From NCBI GenBank assembly GCA_044355655.1, contig JBIKXS010000006.1:1-64000 (forward strand): a stretch of DNA of 64,000 nucleotides, written 5' to 3'. The stretch comes from UBA3064 sp023258775. GTDB taxonomy: Bacteria > Pseudomonadota > Gammaproteobacteria > Burkholderiales > Burkholderiaceae_E. Below the pieces are notes generated by a model that was not told the origin of the DNA, did no database searches, and worked only from the letters and a program-made list of their open reading frames with translations. Positions 43,279-51,805 of this stretch are shown one piece after another (position 1 is the first letter of the stretch; each line of letters begins with the position of its first letter). The position numbers and the translations under genes were made by a program.

Positions 43279-44800
43279 GCCTGCTCACTCCTCGCTGATT
43301 CAATCACCCTCTGAATTATTGGCTGCCGTTGATCTGGGCTCCAATAGCTTTAGATTGCTCATCGGTAGAGTAAGGCAATCGAGCCTTGGTGCGCAGATTC
43401 TCCCTCTGGATATTTTGAAAGAGACTGTGCGGCTTGCTGCGGGTCTGCAAGCCGATGGCAATCTTGACGCGGCCTCTCAGCAGCGAGCATTGCTTGCACT
43501 GCATCGCTTTGCCGAACGGCTTCGCTCGTTTGGCCCCAATCGGGTGCGGGTGGTGGCAACCAATACTTTACGAGTCGCTGCTAATGCGAAACATTTTTTG
43601 ATCGGCGCCGAGGCAGCGCTCGGTTTTCCGATTGAAGTGATTTCGGGGGTGGAAGAGGCAAGGCTTATTTATGAGGGCGCGGCACACGATCTGCCACGCG
43701 ATGGTCAGCAACGACTTGTTGTTGACATCGGCGGAGGATCGACCGAGTGTATTTTGGGCAAAGACTATCTGCCCGAGTCACTTGAATCCTGCTACGTGGG
43801 CTGCGTTTCCTTAAGTAGACGCTTTTTCCCCGATGGTGAAGTCAACAAGCTCTCGATGGAAGACGCCATCGACTTCGCAAGAACAAGCCTTGGCGCAGTT
43901 GGCACACAGTACCGCCGCAAGGGCTGGCGCTATGCTGTGGGAACCTCAGGAACTGCCAAAGCACTGACACAAATCGCCCAAATGCAATTTCAGCGTGACC
44001 TGCTCGATCGCAACAGTCTTCATGACTTGCAGCGCCGTTTAGTCAAAGCAGGTCACCCCGACCGGCTCGAGGTGAAAGGCATGAGGGCTGATCGCAGGCC
44101 GGTGATTGCCGGCGGTATCGCGGTGATGCGAGCAGTCTTTGACGAGTTCGACCTTGCCTCAATGCGCTACTGCCCGGCAGCGCTTCGCGAAGGTGTGCTC
44201 TACGACTTGCTCGGTCGGAGCTCAGGTCAGGACATGCGCGCGGTGACGGTCGACGCTTTGCAATTACGTTACGGCGTTGATCGTGAGCATGCAGAGCGGG
44301 TTGCTGAAACAGCCATGGCCTTGTTTGATCAGATTGCCCGCGGTGTTCAAGAGGAACTCCATGCTCAACGCATGCTCTTGGGCTGGGCGGCGAGACTGGC
44401 TGAGGTGGGCTTTTCAATTGCTCAGGCTGACTACCACAAGCATTCGGGCTATATCCTGCTGCACGCTGAAATGCCCGGATTTTCACTGAGCGAAAAAAAT
44501 CGGCTTGCCAATCTTGCGCTTGGCCAGTCAGGCTCCTTACGAAAGCTACAAGGCCTGCTGTCGCAAGAGCGCGAATGGTTGATGGTGCTTTGCCTGCGCT
44601 TATCGGTGATTTTGCATCGGCGTCGCGATCGCCAAGAGGTCTTGCTGCCCGCGCTTTTTGCAAGAAAACGGCAGGTACGTATCGAGTTATCCAGACGTTG
44701 GCTCGAACAACATCCTCTAAGTCATGCCAGCTTGCGCGCCGAGGTTGATAACTGGCGTGGTGCGCAAATTTTCGAATCCATCGAATTGAGTCCGATCTGA
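43277..44800 (+). CDS. ppx: exopolyphosphatase (Ppx/GppA family)
   Basis: Hydrolyses polyphosphate made by Ppk. 507 residues, the long Ppx form: N-terminal AAVDLGSNSFRLLIGRV, the VDIGGGSTECILG phosphate-binding loop and GTSGTAKALTQIA, then a C-terminal HD-like helical domain. Its start codon overlaps that of ppk on the opposite strand, so each gene's ribosome-binding site lies inside the other gene. Confidence 0.94.
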   Translation: MPAHSSLIQSPSELLAAVDLGSNSFRLLIGRVRQSSLGAQILPLDILKETVRLAAGLQADGNLDAASQQRALLALHRFAERLRSFGPNRVRVVATNTLRVAANAKHFLIGAEAALGFPIEVISGVEEARLIYEGAAHDLPRDGQQRLVVDIGGGSTECILGKDYLPESLESCYVGCVSLSRRFFPDGEVNKLSMEDAIDFARTSLGAVGTQYRRKGWRYAVGTSGTAKALTQIAQMQFQRDLLDRNSLHDLQRRLVKAGHPDRLEVKGMRADRRPVIAGGIAVMRAVFDEFDLASMRYCPAALREGVLYDLLGRSSGQDMRAVTVDALQLRYGVDREHAERVAETAMALFDQIARGVQEELHAQRMLLGWAARLAEVGFSIAQADYHKHSGYILLHAEMPGFSLSEKNRLANLALGQSGSLRKLQGLLSQEREWLMVLCLRLSVILHRRRDRQEVLLPALFARKRQVRIELSRRWLEQHPLSHASLRAEVDNWRGAQIFESIELSPI

Positions 44801-44807
44801 GGCGAAG

Positions 44808-45059
44808 TCAGATCTTGTGTTGTAAGCTGATGAATCTCGCCATGAGCACCGGTTCAGTCTCAATGCGATCGGGATCTACCGGAATACAGCTCACCGGGCA
44901 CAACACCTGACACTGTGGTTCATCAAAATGCCCGACGCATTCGGTGCAGCGATTGGGGTCAATCTCGTAGATTTCATCGCCCATTGAAATCGCCTGGTTC
45001 GGACAGGCGGGTTCGCACACATCACAGTTGATGCACTCGTCGGTGATTTTGAGGGCCAT
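44808..45059 (-). CDS. 2[4Fe-4S] ferredoxin, YfhL-type
   Basis: 83-residue ferredoxin with CINCDVCEPACPNQAI and CTECVGHFDEPQCQVLCPVSCI; the long spacing in the second cluster (extra loop between Cys) is typical of the YfhL/Fdx branch found next to coaD in beta-proteobacteria. Convergent with ppx (7 bases between). coaD is immediately upstream (4-base gap). Confidence 0.93.
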   Translation of the reverse strand: MALKITDECINCDVCEPACPNQAISMGDEIYEIDPNRCTECVGHFDEPQCQVLCPVSCIPVDPDRIETEPVLMARFISLQHKI

Positions 45060-45063
45060 GATG

Positions 45064-45573
45064 TTAGGACGAAGGCTTTGCTTGAGATTTCAACGCAGCC
45101 TCCCGCTTTTCCTTTACCCAGGGCACAACTGCTTGCGGCACAAAAGGCTCAAAGGGCCCCCCCATCTTGGCAATTTCTCGTACGAGACTTCCTGAGACAT
45201 GAGCGAGATCGTCTGCTGGCAGCAGGAAAATTGTCTCCATCCCGGGAAGCATCTTTCGGTTCATGCCTGCCATTGGCACCTCATAGTCAAAATCTGTCAG
45301 TGAACGTACGCCACGAATCACCACGCTCGCTTGTGCTTTTCGCATGGTGTCCACAAGCAAGCCTTCAAAAGCCAGGATGCGAACTTTTGGCTCGTCTTGA
45401 AAAACCGCTTGAGCAATCGACATTCTTTCTTGAAGATCAAACCAGGTTGATTTCGAGCGGCTAATGGCCACGGCAAGGATCAGTTGATCGAAAAGCAAGC
45501 AAGCTCTTCGAACCAAATCCTCATGGCCGCGGGTAATCGGATCAAACGTACCAGGGTAAATCGCTATGGTCAT
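45064..45573 (-). CDS. coaD: pantetheine-phosphate adenylyltransferase
   Basis: Penultimate step of coenzyme A synthesis. About 169 residues from the ATG at 45573, giving MTIAIYPGTFDPITRGHEDL with the nucleotidyltransferase motif TxGH; RGVRSLTDFDYE and VSGSLVREIAKMGG are also present. An upstream ATG at 45588 would add five residues not usual in the family. rsmD is 29 bases upstream. Confidence 0.95.
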   Translation of the reverse strand: MTIAIYPGTFDPITRGHEDLVRRACLLFDQLILAVAISRSKSTWFDLQERMSIAQAVFQDEPKVRILAFEGLLVDTMRKAQASVVIRGVRSLTDFDYEVPMAGMNRKMLPGMETIFLLPADDLAHVSGSLVREIAKMGGPFEPFVPQAVVPWVKEKREAALKSQAKPSS

Positions 45574-45602
45574 AACATCGCTACTCATTGCATGGCATCG
45601 CT

Positions 45603-46256
45603 TTAATCGACGCCTTGTTGGTTTCGTTGCAGTAAATGGTAATGCACTGAACCAGCCTTCGCTTGCCGAAGCACGACAAAAGCATGCTCGAGCAGACTTC
45701 GTGTTGACTCATCGGCTAAGCCTAGAAGCTGCATCCAACTGTGCGGGCTCTCAACATAGAGGAGTCCTGTTTTCGACAGTAAAGATATGGCTAAGCCTGC
45801 CGCGGGGAGATGCAAAGCCAAGGCAAAGGGTGGGTCAAGCAAAATGAGATCAAAGGGCTGATTAAGCTGGCCAAGTTTTTTCATAGCCTGCATCGTGTCG
45901 CCCCGCATCAGGCGCAAATTGCCAGCGTTGAAGCTGGCGATCTGTCTGGCAATCGCCTGACATGCCAAGGGGTGGTGTTCGATGAACAAAACCTCGCTCG
46001 CACCACGTGAGCCAGCCTCAAAGCCCAGTGCTCCGGTACCAGCAAATGCATCAAGCACCCGCATCCCGCTTAAGTCCTGGCCCTGACCAGCCCAAAGATG
46101 TTCAAGCCAGTCAAAAAGCGTTTGTCGCACCCGATCCGGGGTTGGCCTCAAACCTTCGAGCGCGGTAATTTCCACGCGCCTTGAGCGCCACCGGCCACCG
46201 ATAATGCGTAAATTCGAAGGCTTGAGAGGCTTTTGCCGATCGCTTGGCTTGGTCAC
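45603..46256 (-). CDS. rsmD: 16S rRNA (guanine966-N2)-methyltransferase
   Basis: Modifies G966 of 16S rRNA. 217 residues: LRIIGGRWRSRRVEI, RPTPDRVRQTLFDWL, SAM-site VLDAFAGTGALGFEAGSRGA and catalytic DPPF. Normally paired with coaD as here. Divergent from ftsY (125-base gap); in many relatives an M16 peptidase gene lies between them, absent here. Confidence 0.94.
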   Translation of the reverse strand: MTKPSDRQKPLKPSNLRIIGGRWRSRRVEITALEGLRPTPDRVRQTLFDWLEHLWAGQGQDLSGMRVLDAFAGTGALGFEAGSRGASEVLFIEHHPLACQAIARQIASFNAGNLRLMRGDTMQAMKKLGQLNQPFDLILLDPPFALALHLPAAGLAISLLSKTGLLYVESPHSWMQLLGLADESTRSLLEHAFVVLRQAKAGSVHYHLLQRNQQGVD

Positions 46257-46381
46257 CGCTTTCCCTCATCCTTGTCGCAATGTGTCATCATCGAGACTAT
46301 GTACGAGGGCAGCCCAAGCCCACGTTTTAGCCATGCGCCCCGAGCGCAGCGCCTTGTCCCCTTCATGCGGGTGCACCAGCA

Positions 46382-47617
46382 ATGTTTGGATTTTTTCGTC
46401 GACTAAAGTCTGTTTTCACGCCGTCCCCAAGCGCTGAGGGTGCGCCAACGCAAGCACCCGATGCAGCGGTTCCCGAAACTTCAACCCAGCCCTCGGCAAA
46501 AACGACTACCACCCAAAGCCTCTCAACTGAGGCAACGGTTCCCAAGGCCGAGGCTAAGGCAGCGCCGGCGAGCCCTAAAGACCTTGAACCGTCAACGAGC
46601 ATGCTGCCAGCGCAGGCATTGCATGATGATACCCAAGCTTTCGTTGCAGGTAACACCACAATCCCAAACTCAGCAAGCGAAGCGGTCAAAACCCAGAGCG
46701 TGCCTGCATCTAGCGGATGGTTTGCACGTCTCAAAGGGGGACTTGCCAAAACGCGCAACCAACTTGCCGACCTTTTTGGTGTTGTCAAGATTGACGAGCA
46801 ATTACTCGAAGACCTCGAGTCTGCGCTTATCCAGGCAGACGCCGGAGTTGCAGCGACTGAGTCACTTATCAATGCTTTACGTCAGGCCATTAAGCAGGAC
46901 AAACTTAAGAACGGTGAAGCAGTACGCTATTGTCTACGCGACCTGATTCGGGATCAACTGATCCCGCTTCAAGGAGGCATTGATCTTGACCGCAGCACAC
47001 CACTGGTTTTGATGATTGCAGGCGTCAATGGGGCGGGTAAAACCACGTCCATCGGCAAACTTGCCCGCCATGTGCAACGAGAAGGTAAGACAGTGTTGCT
47101 TGCAGCGGGCGATACCTTCCGAGCAGCAGCCCGCGAACAGCTTGCGATTTGGGGTCAACGCAATGGTGTCGAGGTGATTGCGCAACAAGGGGGGGATCCA
47201 GCCGCGGTTGCGTTCGATGCAGTAAGCGCAGGGCGGGCGCGTCAAAGCGGCGTCGTCATGATCGATACTGCTGGTAGGTTGCCAACTCAGAACCATTTAA
47301 TGGACGAGTTAAAGAAAATCCGCCGCGTGATTGGCAAAGCTATGAGTGATGCCCCGCATGAAGCCTTGCTTATTCTCGATGGCAACACCGGCCAAAACAT
47401 GTTGCACCAAGTCAAAGCCTTCGACGAAGCGATTTCGCTCACCGGGTTGGTGGTCACTAAACTCGACGGAACCGCTAAGGGCGGTGCATTACTTGCACTT
47501 GCTCATCAACTCAAGCAAAGACCGATCCCGGTTTACTTCATCGGTGTCGGGGAAGGTCTTGATGATTTGCAAGCCTTTCGTGCCGAGGAATTCGCAAACG
47601 CCTTGTTGGATTGTTAG
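46382..47617 (+). CDS. ftsY: signal recognition particle receptor FtsY
   Basis: Docks SRP-ribosome complexes at the membrane. 411 residues: N-terminal MFGFFRRLKSVF, a short Ala/Thr/Pro-rich A domain (to about 110), the N domain, and the G domain with GVNGAGKTTSIGKLA, DTAGRLPTQNHLMDEL and TKLDGTAKGG. The CIRCE element and rpoH follow downstream. Confidence 0.95.
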   Translation: MFGFFRRLKSVFTPSPSAEGAPTQAPDAAVPETSTQPSAKTTTTQSLSTEATVPKAEAKAAPASPKDLEPSTSMLPAQALHDDTQAFVAGNTTIPNSASEAVKTQSVPASSGWFARLKGGLAKTRNQLADLFGVVKIDEQLLEDLESALIQADAGVAATESLINALRQAIKQDKLKNGEAVRYCLRDLIRDQLIPLQGGIDLDRSTPLVLMIAGVNGAGKTTSIGKLARHVQREGKTVLLAAGDTFRAAAREQLAIWGQRNGVEVIAQQGGDPAAVAFDAVSAGRARQSGVVMIDTAGRLPTQNHLMDELKKIRRVIGKAMSDAPHEALLILDGNTGQNMLHQVKAFDEAISLTGLVVTKLDGTAKGGALLALAHQLKQRPIPVYFIGVGEGLDDLQAFRAEEFANALLDC

Positions 47618-47635
47618 CACGCCCATCATGACTTG

Positions 47636-47662
47636 CTAGCACTCTTTCGTGTCGAGTGCTAA
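47636..47662. promoter_or_regulatory. CIRCE operator (HrcA binding site) upstream of rpoH
   Basis: The inverted repeat CTAGCACTC - 9 bases - GAGTGCTAA matches the CIRCE consensus (TTAGCACTC-N9-GAGTGCTAA) except for the first base of the left arm. It is 19 bases after the ftsY stop and 171-177 bases before the rpoH start. By established knowledge CIRCE is bound by the heat-shock repressor HrcA. A TAAAAT that could act as a -10 element overlaps its right end (47660-47665). Confidence 0.9.
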
Positions 47663-47671
47663 AATTGAGTC

Positions 47672-47839
47672 ATGAGTGAGTACTATCCGTTAATCCTTAA
47701 GATTCAACCATTGGACCCATGTTTTTCGACCGAGAGACTTAGCTTCTCGCCGACCAACGGGGTGTCAGTGAATGCAAAAGCCTTTTCTGGCGTCCCCAAT
47801 GATGCTGAATCAGCCCTTTTCACTTCGGGAGTATGTTGA
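47672..47839 (+). CDS. possible 55-residue leader ORF before rpoH
   Basis: An open frame starts with ATG 9 bases after the CIRCE element and stops (TGA 47837-47839) overlapping the rpoH start region. It has no recognisable domain, no membrane helix and no obvious ribosome-binding site. Its existence may be chance; the coupling to rpoH is the only reason to record it. Confidence 0.2.
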   Translation: MSEYYPLILKIQPLDPCFSTERLSFSPTNGVSVNAKAFSGVPNDAESALFTSGVC

Positions 47840-48741
47840 TGGATGCAAGCAATGCACTAAGCCTCAAGGCTAACAACCCAGCTCAATTTAGTTTGCCTGC
47901 GATCGGCAACATCGACGCTTACATCGCTGCAGTTAATCGCCTGCCTTTGCTTAGTCCTGAGCGGGAAACAGAGCTTGGGCGCAAATTACGCGACCAGGGC
48001 GATTTGGATGCGGCGCGTGAGCTGATTTTGTCGCATCTTCGTTTGGTTGTTTCAACCGCGCGTCAGTACCTTGGCTATGGTTTACCTCATGCCGATTTGA
48101 TTCAAGAAGGTAACGTCGGACTGATGAAAGCGGTCAAGCGTTTTGACCCCGAACGGGGTGTGCGCTTGGTTTCTTTTGCCCTTCATTGGATCAAGGCCGA
48201 GATTCACGAATTCATTTTGCGCAATTGGCGCATGGTCAAGGTTGCCACCACCAAGGCGCAACGTAAGCTCTTTTTCAATTTGCGATCGCAAAAACAAGAG
48301 CTCGAAAAATCGGCAAGTACTCAGCTAAGCCCCTCAGAAGTCAACGCAATTGCGCAACGCCTGAGCGTTCGTGAAGCTGATGTTTTAGAGATGGATATGC
48401 GTTTGAGCGGTCATGAGCTTGCGCTCGAACCAGGCAGCAGTGAAGACGAGGAATCCTTTGCCCCAATCGCATACCTCGCAGCACCGGGCGCAAATCCCGA
48501 GCAACAATTGCAAGCTCAAGAGCGAGACTGGCTTGAAAGCGAAGGGCTAAGTCTTGCGATCGAACAACTTGATCCCCGAAGCCAGCGAATCATCAGGGCA
48601 CGTTGGCTTCATGATGACGAGGGCGAATCGCTAACCTTGCATGACTTAGCCGCTGAGTTTGGTGTTTCGGCCGAGCGAATCAGACAAATTGAAGTTAAGG
48701 CACTGATGCGATTGCGTCAATTGCTTGCCCAATACGCCTAG
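47833..48741 (+). CDS. rpoH: heat-shock sigma factor RpoH (sigma-32)
   Basis: Alternative sigma factor for cytoplasmic heat-shock genes. About 300 residues: sigma region 2 with RLVVSTARQYLGYGLPHADLIQEGNVGLMKAV, the RpoH box QRKLFFNLR, and region 4 helix-turn-helix TLHDLAAEFGVSAERIRQIEV. Start is ATG 47833 or ATG 47839. A perfect hairpin terminator follows. The CIRCE element upstream suggests HrcA control of the gene. Confidence 0.95.
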   Translation: MLMDASNALSLKANNPAQFSLPAIGNIDAYIAAVNRLPLLSPERETELGRKLRDQGDLDAARELILSHLRLVVSTARQYLGYGLPHADLIQEGNVGLMKAVKRFDPERGVRLVSFALHWIKAEIHEFILRNWRMVKVATTKAQRKLFFNLRSQKQELEKSASTQLSPSEVNAIAQRLSVREADVLEMDMRLSGHELALEPGSSEDEESFAPIAYLAAPGANPEQQLQAQERDWLESEGLSLAIEQLDPRSQRIIRARWLHDDEGESLTLHDLAAEFGVSAERIRQIEVKALMRLRQLLAQYA

Positions 48742-48777
48742 CGCTTGATCATGAGGCTTAACGCCTGAGCGTGCGCA

Positions 48778-48807
48778 AGGGGCTGAATGTCAGCCCCTCT
48801 TTTTTTG
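48778..48807 (+). terminator. Rho-independent terminator after rpoH
   Basis: A 9-bp perfect stem, AGGGGCTGA/TCAGCCCCT, with a 3-base loop (ATG) is followed by C and eight T. It lies 37 bases after the rpoH stop. It also rules out a longer start for the next gene, since that frame would run through it. Confidence 0.92.
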
Positions 48808-48827
48808 GGGCAAACCACGATCCTCTT

Positions 48828-49706
48828 ATGCAAACTGCAGTTATTGCCCTATTGTTTAACGCCTTTGTTTGGGGTCTGTCTTGGTGGCCTTTCAGGCAAC
48901 TCGACGAGCTTGGGCTAGCTGCGCTTTGGTCAACCAGTGCCATTTATGCACTTTCAGCGCTCGTCTTGCTGGCAATGAAACCACTCGCCCTGAGAGTAGT
49001 CGTAAGCAAGCCTGGGCTTTGGGCATTGATGCTGGCATCCGGTGCGACGAATGCCTGCTTTAACTGGGGTGTGACCGTCGGCGAAGTCGTCCGAGTCGTC
49101 TTGCTCTTTTACCTGATGCCGGTGTGGTCCTTAATCGGGGCACGATGGTTATTGGGCGAAGCAATAAGCGCCAAAGGTCTATTTCAAGTGCTATTTGCCA
49201 TCGCTGGCGCCAGTCTCGTCCTATGGCGCCCCGGCATGGGTCTTCCCTGGCCGAGTCAATTGGGTGACTGGCTCGGTCTGCTTGGCGGTATTGCCTTTGC
49301 GTTTACCAATTTACTGCTCAGAAAACACGCCGAGTCAGCCTCAGCTGCCAGAGCTTTGGCGATGTTTCTTGGCGGTGCACTGCTTCCTGCCACACTCGCA
49401 CTAAGTTTGGCGCCTTTCGGCGTGGTCGCTGGCATACCCGCTTTTTCCCTCACATGGATGCTCCCACTCGTCATGCTTACGATTGCATTTGTTGCTGCCA
49501 ACATGGCCCTGCAATACGGTGCTGCCCGCTTACCGGCTCGTATCACCGCATTGGTCATGCTCTCGGAGTTGATCTTTGCCGTGCTCTCTGCGGTTGCGAT
49601 CGGCGGGGAAACCCTTGGTTTGCTCACGGTGTTTGGCGCGCTACTCATACTTGGTGCGACACTGTGGGGATTATTTGACGTAAAGCGTGAAGGAAAAGGG
49701 CCATGA
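48828..49706 (+). CDS. EamA/DMT-family transporter
   Basis: Drug/metabolite exporter of about 292 residues with ten predicted membrane helices and the duplicated EamA repeat, each half beginning with a run such as MQTAVIALLFNAFVWGLSWWPF and QLGDWLGLLGGIAFAFTNLLLR. Substrate cannot be told. The start at 48828 is chosen because the longer frame begins within the rpoH terminator. It overlaps gpx by 4 bases (ATGA). Confidence 0.88.
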   Translation: MQTAVIALLFNAFVWGLSWWPFRQLDELGLAALWSTSAIYALSALVLLAMKPLALRVVVSKPGLWALMLASGATNACFNWGVTVGEVVRVVLLFYLMPVWSLIGARWLLGEAISAKGLFQVLFAIAGASLVLWRPGMGLPWPSQLGDWLGLLGGIAFAFTNLLLRKHAESASAARALAMFLGGALLPATLALSLAPFGVVAGIPAFSLTWMLPLVMLTIAFVAANMALQYGAARLPARITALVMLSELIFAVLSAVAIGGETLGLLTVFGALLILGATLWGLFDVKREGKGP

Positions 49707-50200
49707 CGCAAACACTACCCTGGTCAATTGATCTCACCCGTATCGACGGGCAACACGAACAGCTATCAAATTATCAGGGCAAAGTGCTCTTAATCGTCAA
49801 CGTCGCCAGTCAGTGCGGCTTTACACCGCAGTATGCTGGCCTGCAAACACTGCACCAGCGATTTGCCGACCGCGGACTGGCGATTATGGGTTTTCCCTGT
49901 AATCAATTTGGCGCACAAGAGCCCGGCGATGAGCCTACTGTCATGCAGTTTTGCGAGAGCAGATACTCGGTTCGCTTTGCGATGTTTGCCAAGACTGAAG
50001 TCAATGGTCACTCGGCACACCCCTTGTATCGCTGGCTCAAACAAACAGCACCCGGCGTTTTGGGTACGGAAGGCATTAAGTGGAATTTCACCAAATTTCT
50101 GGTGAGCCGTGATGCACAAACTGTCAAGCGATTTGCCCCAACCGATTCCCCGGAATCAATGGTTGAAGATATTGAAACTTTGCTAGGTATCAGAGCTTAA
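49703..50200 (+). CDS. glutathione peroxidase-family protein
   Basis: Thiol-dependent peroxidase of 165 residues. The peroxidatic Cys (not selenocysteine) is in NVASQCGFTPQYAGL, and FPCNQFGAQEPG and KWNFTKFLV complete the family pattern (Gln and Trp of the tetrad). Translationally coupled to the DMT transporter. Its stop overlaps the stop of convergent sco by 3 bases. Confidence 0.93.
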   Translation: MTQTLPWSIDLTRIDGQHEQLSNYQGKVLLIVNVASQCGFTPQYAGLQTLHQRFADRGLAIMGFPCNQFGAQEPGDEPTVMQFCESRYSVRFAMFAKTEVNGHSAHPLYRWLKQTAPGVLGTEGIKWNFTKFLVSRDAQTVKRFAPTDSPESMVEDIETLLGIRA

Positions 50201-50868
50201 AGCTTAGCCAAGTCGTCAGCCAACAACTTCGCCCCCTGCGCATGCTTCACATAGAGGCGGAGACGACCCTGCGCGTCGAAAACAAAGCTAGCAGCCGTAT
50301 GATCGATGGTGTAGGGCCCGCCAGACTTGGGCGTGACTTTTTCGAAAAACACGCGAAAAGACTTTGCTGCCGCTTTGGTCTGCTCCTCGTCGCCTCGGAG
50401 CCAACCGAAACCAGGATGAAAAGCCTTTACATAGGCCTCAAGCATGTCGGGTTGGTCGCGCTGCGGATCGAGTGTTACGAAAATTACCTGGACCCGTTGC
50501 GCCTGATCTGCACTCAGGAGCGACATCGCCTCAGCCGCCTCTTGCAAGGTGCTGGGGCAAACATCGGGGCAATGGGTAAAACCAAAAAACACCAGCAATA
50601 TCTTGCCCTGGAAGTCTGCGACTTGCTTTGCACTTCCGCTTCGATCAGGCAAATTCAGGACAGGCTTTAAAGAAGATCCTGTGATGTCAGTGTGATGGAA
50701 ACCGCCTTTTGGCGATTTACCTGGTGCTGCCCTGACATCAAGCTGCTTGCCCTTTAACGCTTGTGCGCTTGGCGGGCTATTTTGCTCGCAGGCCCCTAAG
50801 CAAAGCAGCAAAAAAGCCACGGCAAACGTGAAAAATTGCCTCAGCACGAGACGCTCAGCGCGCAGCAT
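50197..50868 (-). CDS. SCO1/SenC copper-insertion protein (lipoprotein)
   Basis: Delivers copper to the CuA site of cytochrome oxidase. About 223 residues with a lipobox LGAC after a hydrophobic signal, then the thioredoxin fold with the copper-binding CPDVC and distal His in DHTA. The ATG at 50868 is 2 bases after the ctaB stop; a longer frame upstream overlaps ctaB. It ends the cta operon. Confidence 0.92.
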   Translation of the reverse strand: MLRAERLVLRQFFTFAVAFLLLCLGACEQNSPPSAQALKGKQLDVRAAPGKSPKGGFHHTDITGSSLKPVLNLPDRSGSAKQVADFQGKILLVFFGFTHCPDVCPSTLQEAAEAMSLLSADQAQRVQVIFVTLDPQRDQPDMLEAYVKAFHPGFGWLRGDEEQTKAAAKSFRVFFEKVTPKSGGPYTIDHTAASFVFDAQGRLRLYVKHAQGAKLLADDLAKL

Positions 50869-50870
50869 GA

Positions 50871-51800
50871 CTAAAGCGGACCAGGCAGCCAGAACAATCG
50901 CAAATAGTGATCGATCAGGAGGGCAGCGAAAAGATAGGCGAGGTACCAAATCGAGTAACGGAAGAGGCGTTTAGCTAGCGCGTCGCTATAAACACGATAA
51001 AGACGCCAGGCGAGCAGCACAAACCATGCGTTTAAAAGCAGTGAAGCAATCAAGTAAACCAATCCACTCATGCCCATCAAGTACGGGAAAAGTGCTACCG
51101 CGGCCAGCAAGGCGCTGTAGAGCAAAATATTGAGCCGGGTGAATAATGGTCCGTGAGTAACTGGCAACATCGGTAAGCCGCTTCGACGATAGTCCTCCAG
51201 GCGATAAAGGGCAAGCGCCCAAAAGTGAGGCGGCGTCCACACAAAAATGATGAGAAACAAGATCCAGGCTTGTGCGCTCAGTTCATTCGTCACCGCAACC
51301 CAGCCGAGCACCGGCGGCATTGCACCTGAAGCACCACCAATAACAATGTTCTGCGGTGTCGCTGGTTTTAACCAAATGGTGTAAACAATCGCATAGCCTA
51401 CAAAGGTTGCGATGGTGAGCCACATCGTAAGCACATTGACCCACTGCCAAAGCAAAAGTGCGCCCGCAAGGCCAAGGGCAAGGGCAAAGCCAACCGCCTG
51501 CTGGTTGCCAACCTCACCGCGTGCAGAAGGTCGCCATCGTGTACGCGCCATCCGGGCATCGATTTCGCGCTCGATCAGGCAATTTAAGACAAAACCTGCA
51601 GCTGCGAGCAGCGAGATGCCGCCAATAGCGCCCAAGATTAGCGACCATCCGGCCCAGGTATCGCTCGCGAGCAGCATGCCGATTAAAGCGCAAAAGGCAG
51701 CGAGCATGACAACACGCGGTTTGGTTAGCGCTATATAAGCACGCAGCCTCTCCCGCAAGGCTGTTCGACCTTCCAATACGCTGGTTTCGCCCCAAGCCAC
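50871..51800 (-). CDS. ctaB: protoheme IX farnesyltransferase (heme O synthase)
   Basis: Adds a farnesyl group to heme B, first step to heme A. About 309 residues, nine helices; the prenyl-diphosphate motif NCLIEREIDARMARTRWRP is present. I place the start at GTG 51800, which has AGGAGG nine bases upstream and leaves a 5-base gap after ctaA; a longer frame overlaps ctaA. Confidence 0.93.
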   Translation of the reverse strand: MAWGETSVLEGRTALRERLRAYIALTKPRVVMLAAFCALIGMLLASDTWAGWSLILGAIGGISLLAAAGFVLNCLIEREIDARMARTRWRPSARGEVGNQQAVGFALALGLAGALLLWQWVNVLTMWLTIATFVGYAIVYTIWLKPATPQNIVIGGASGAMPPVLGWVAVTNELSAQAWILFLIIFVWTPPHFWALALYRLEDYRRSGLPMLPVTHGPLFTRLNILLYSALLAAVALFPYLMGMSGLVYLIASLLLNAWFVLLAWRLYRVYSDALAKRLFRYSIWYLAYLFAALLIDHYLRLFWLPGPL

Positions 51801-51805
51801 CTCAG

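Noticed and set aside
44043..44663. 206-residue minus-strand frame inside ppx
   Set aside because: Arg/Pro/Ser-rich antisense reading of a conserved gene, with no ribosome-binding site or family resemblance.
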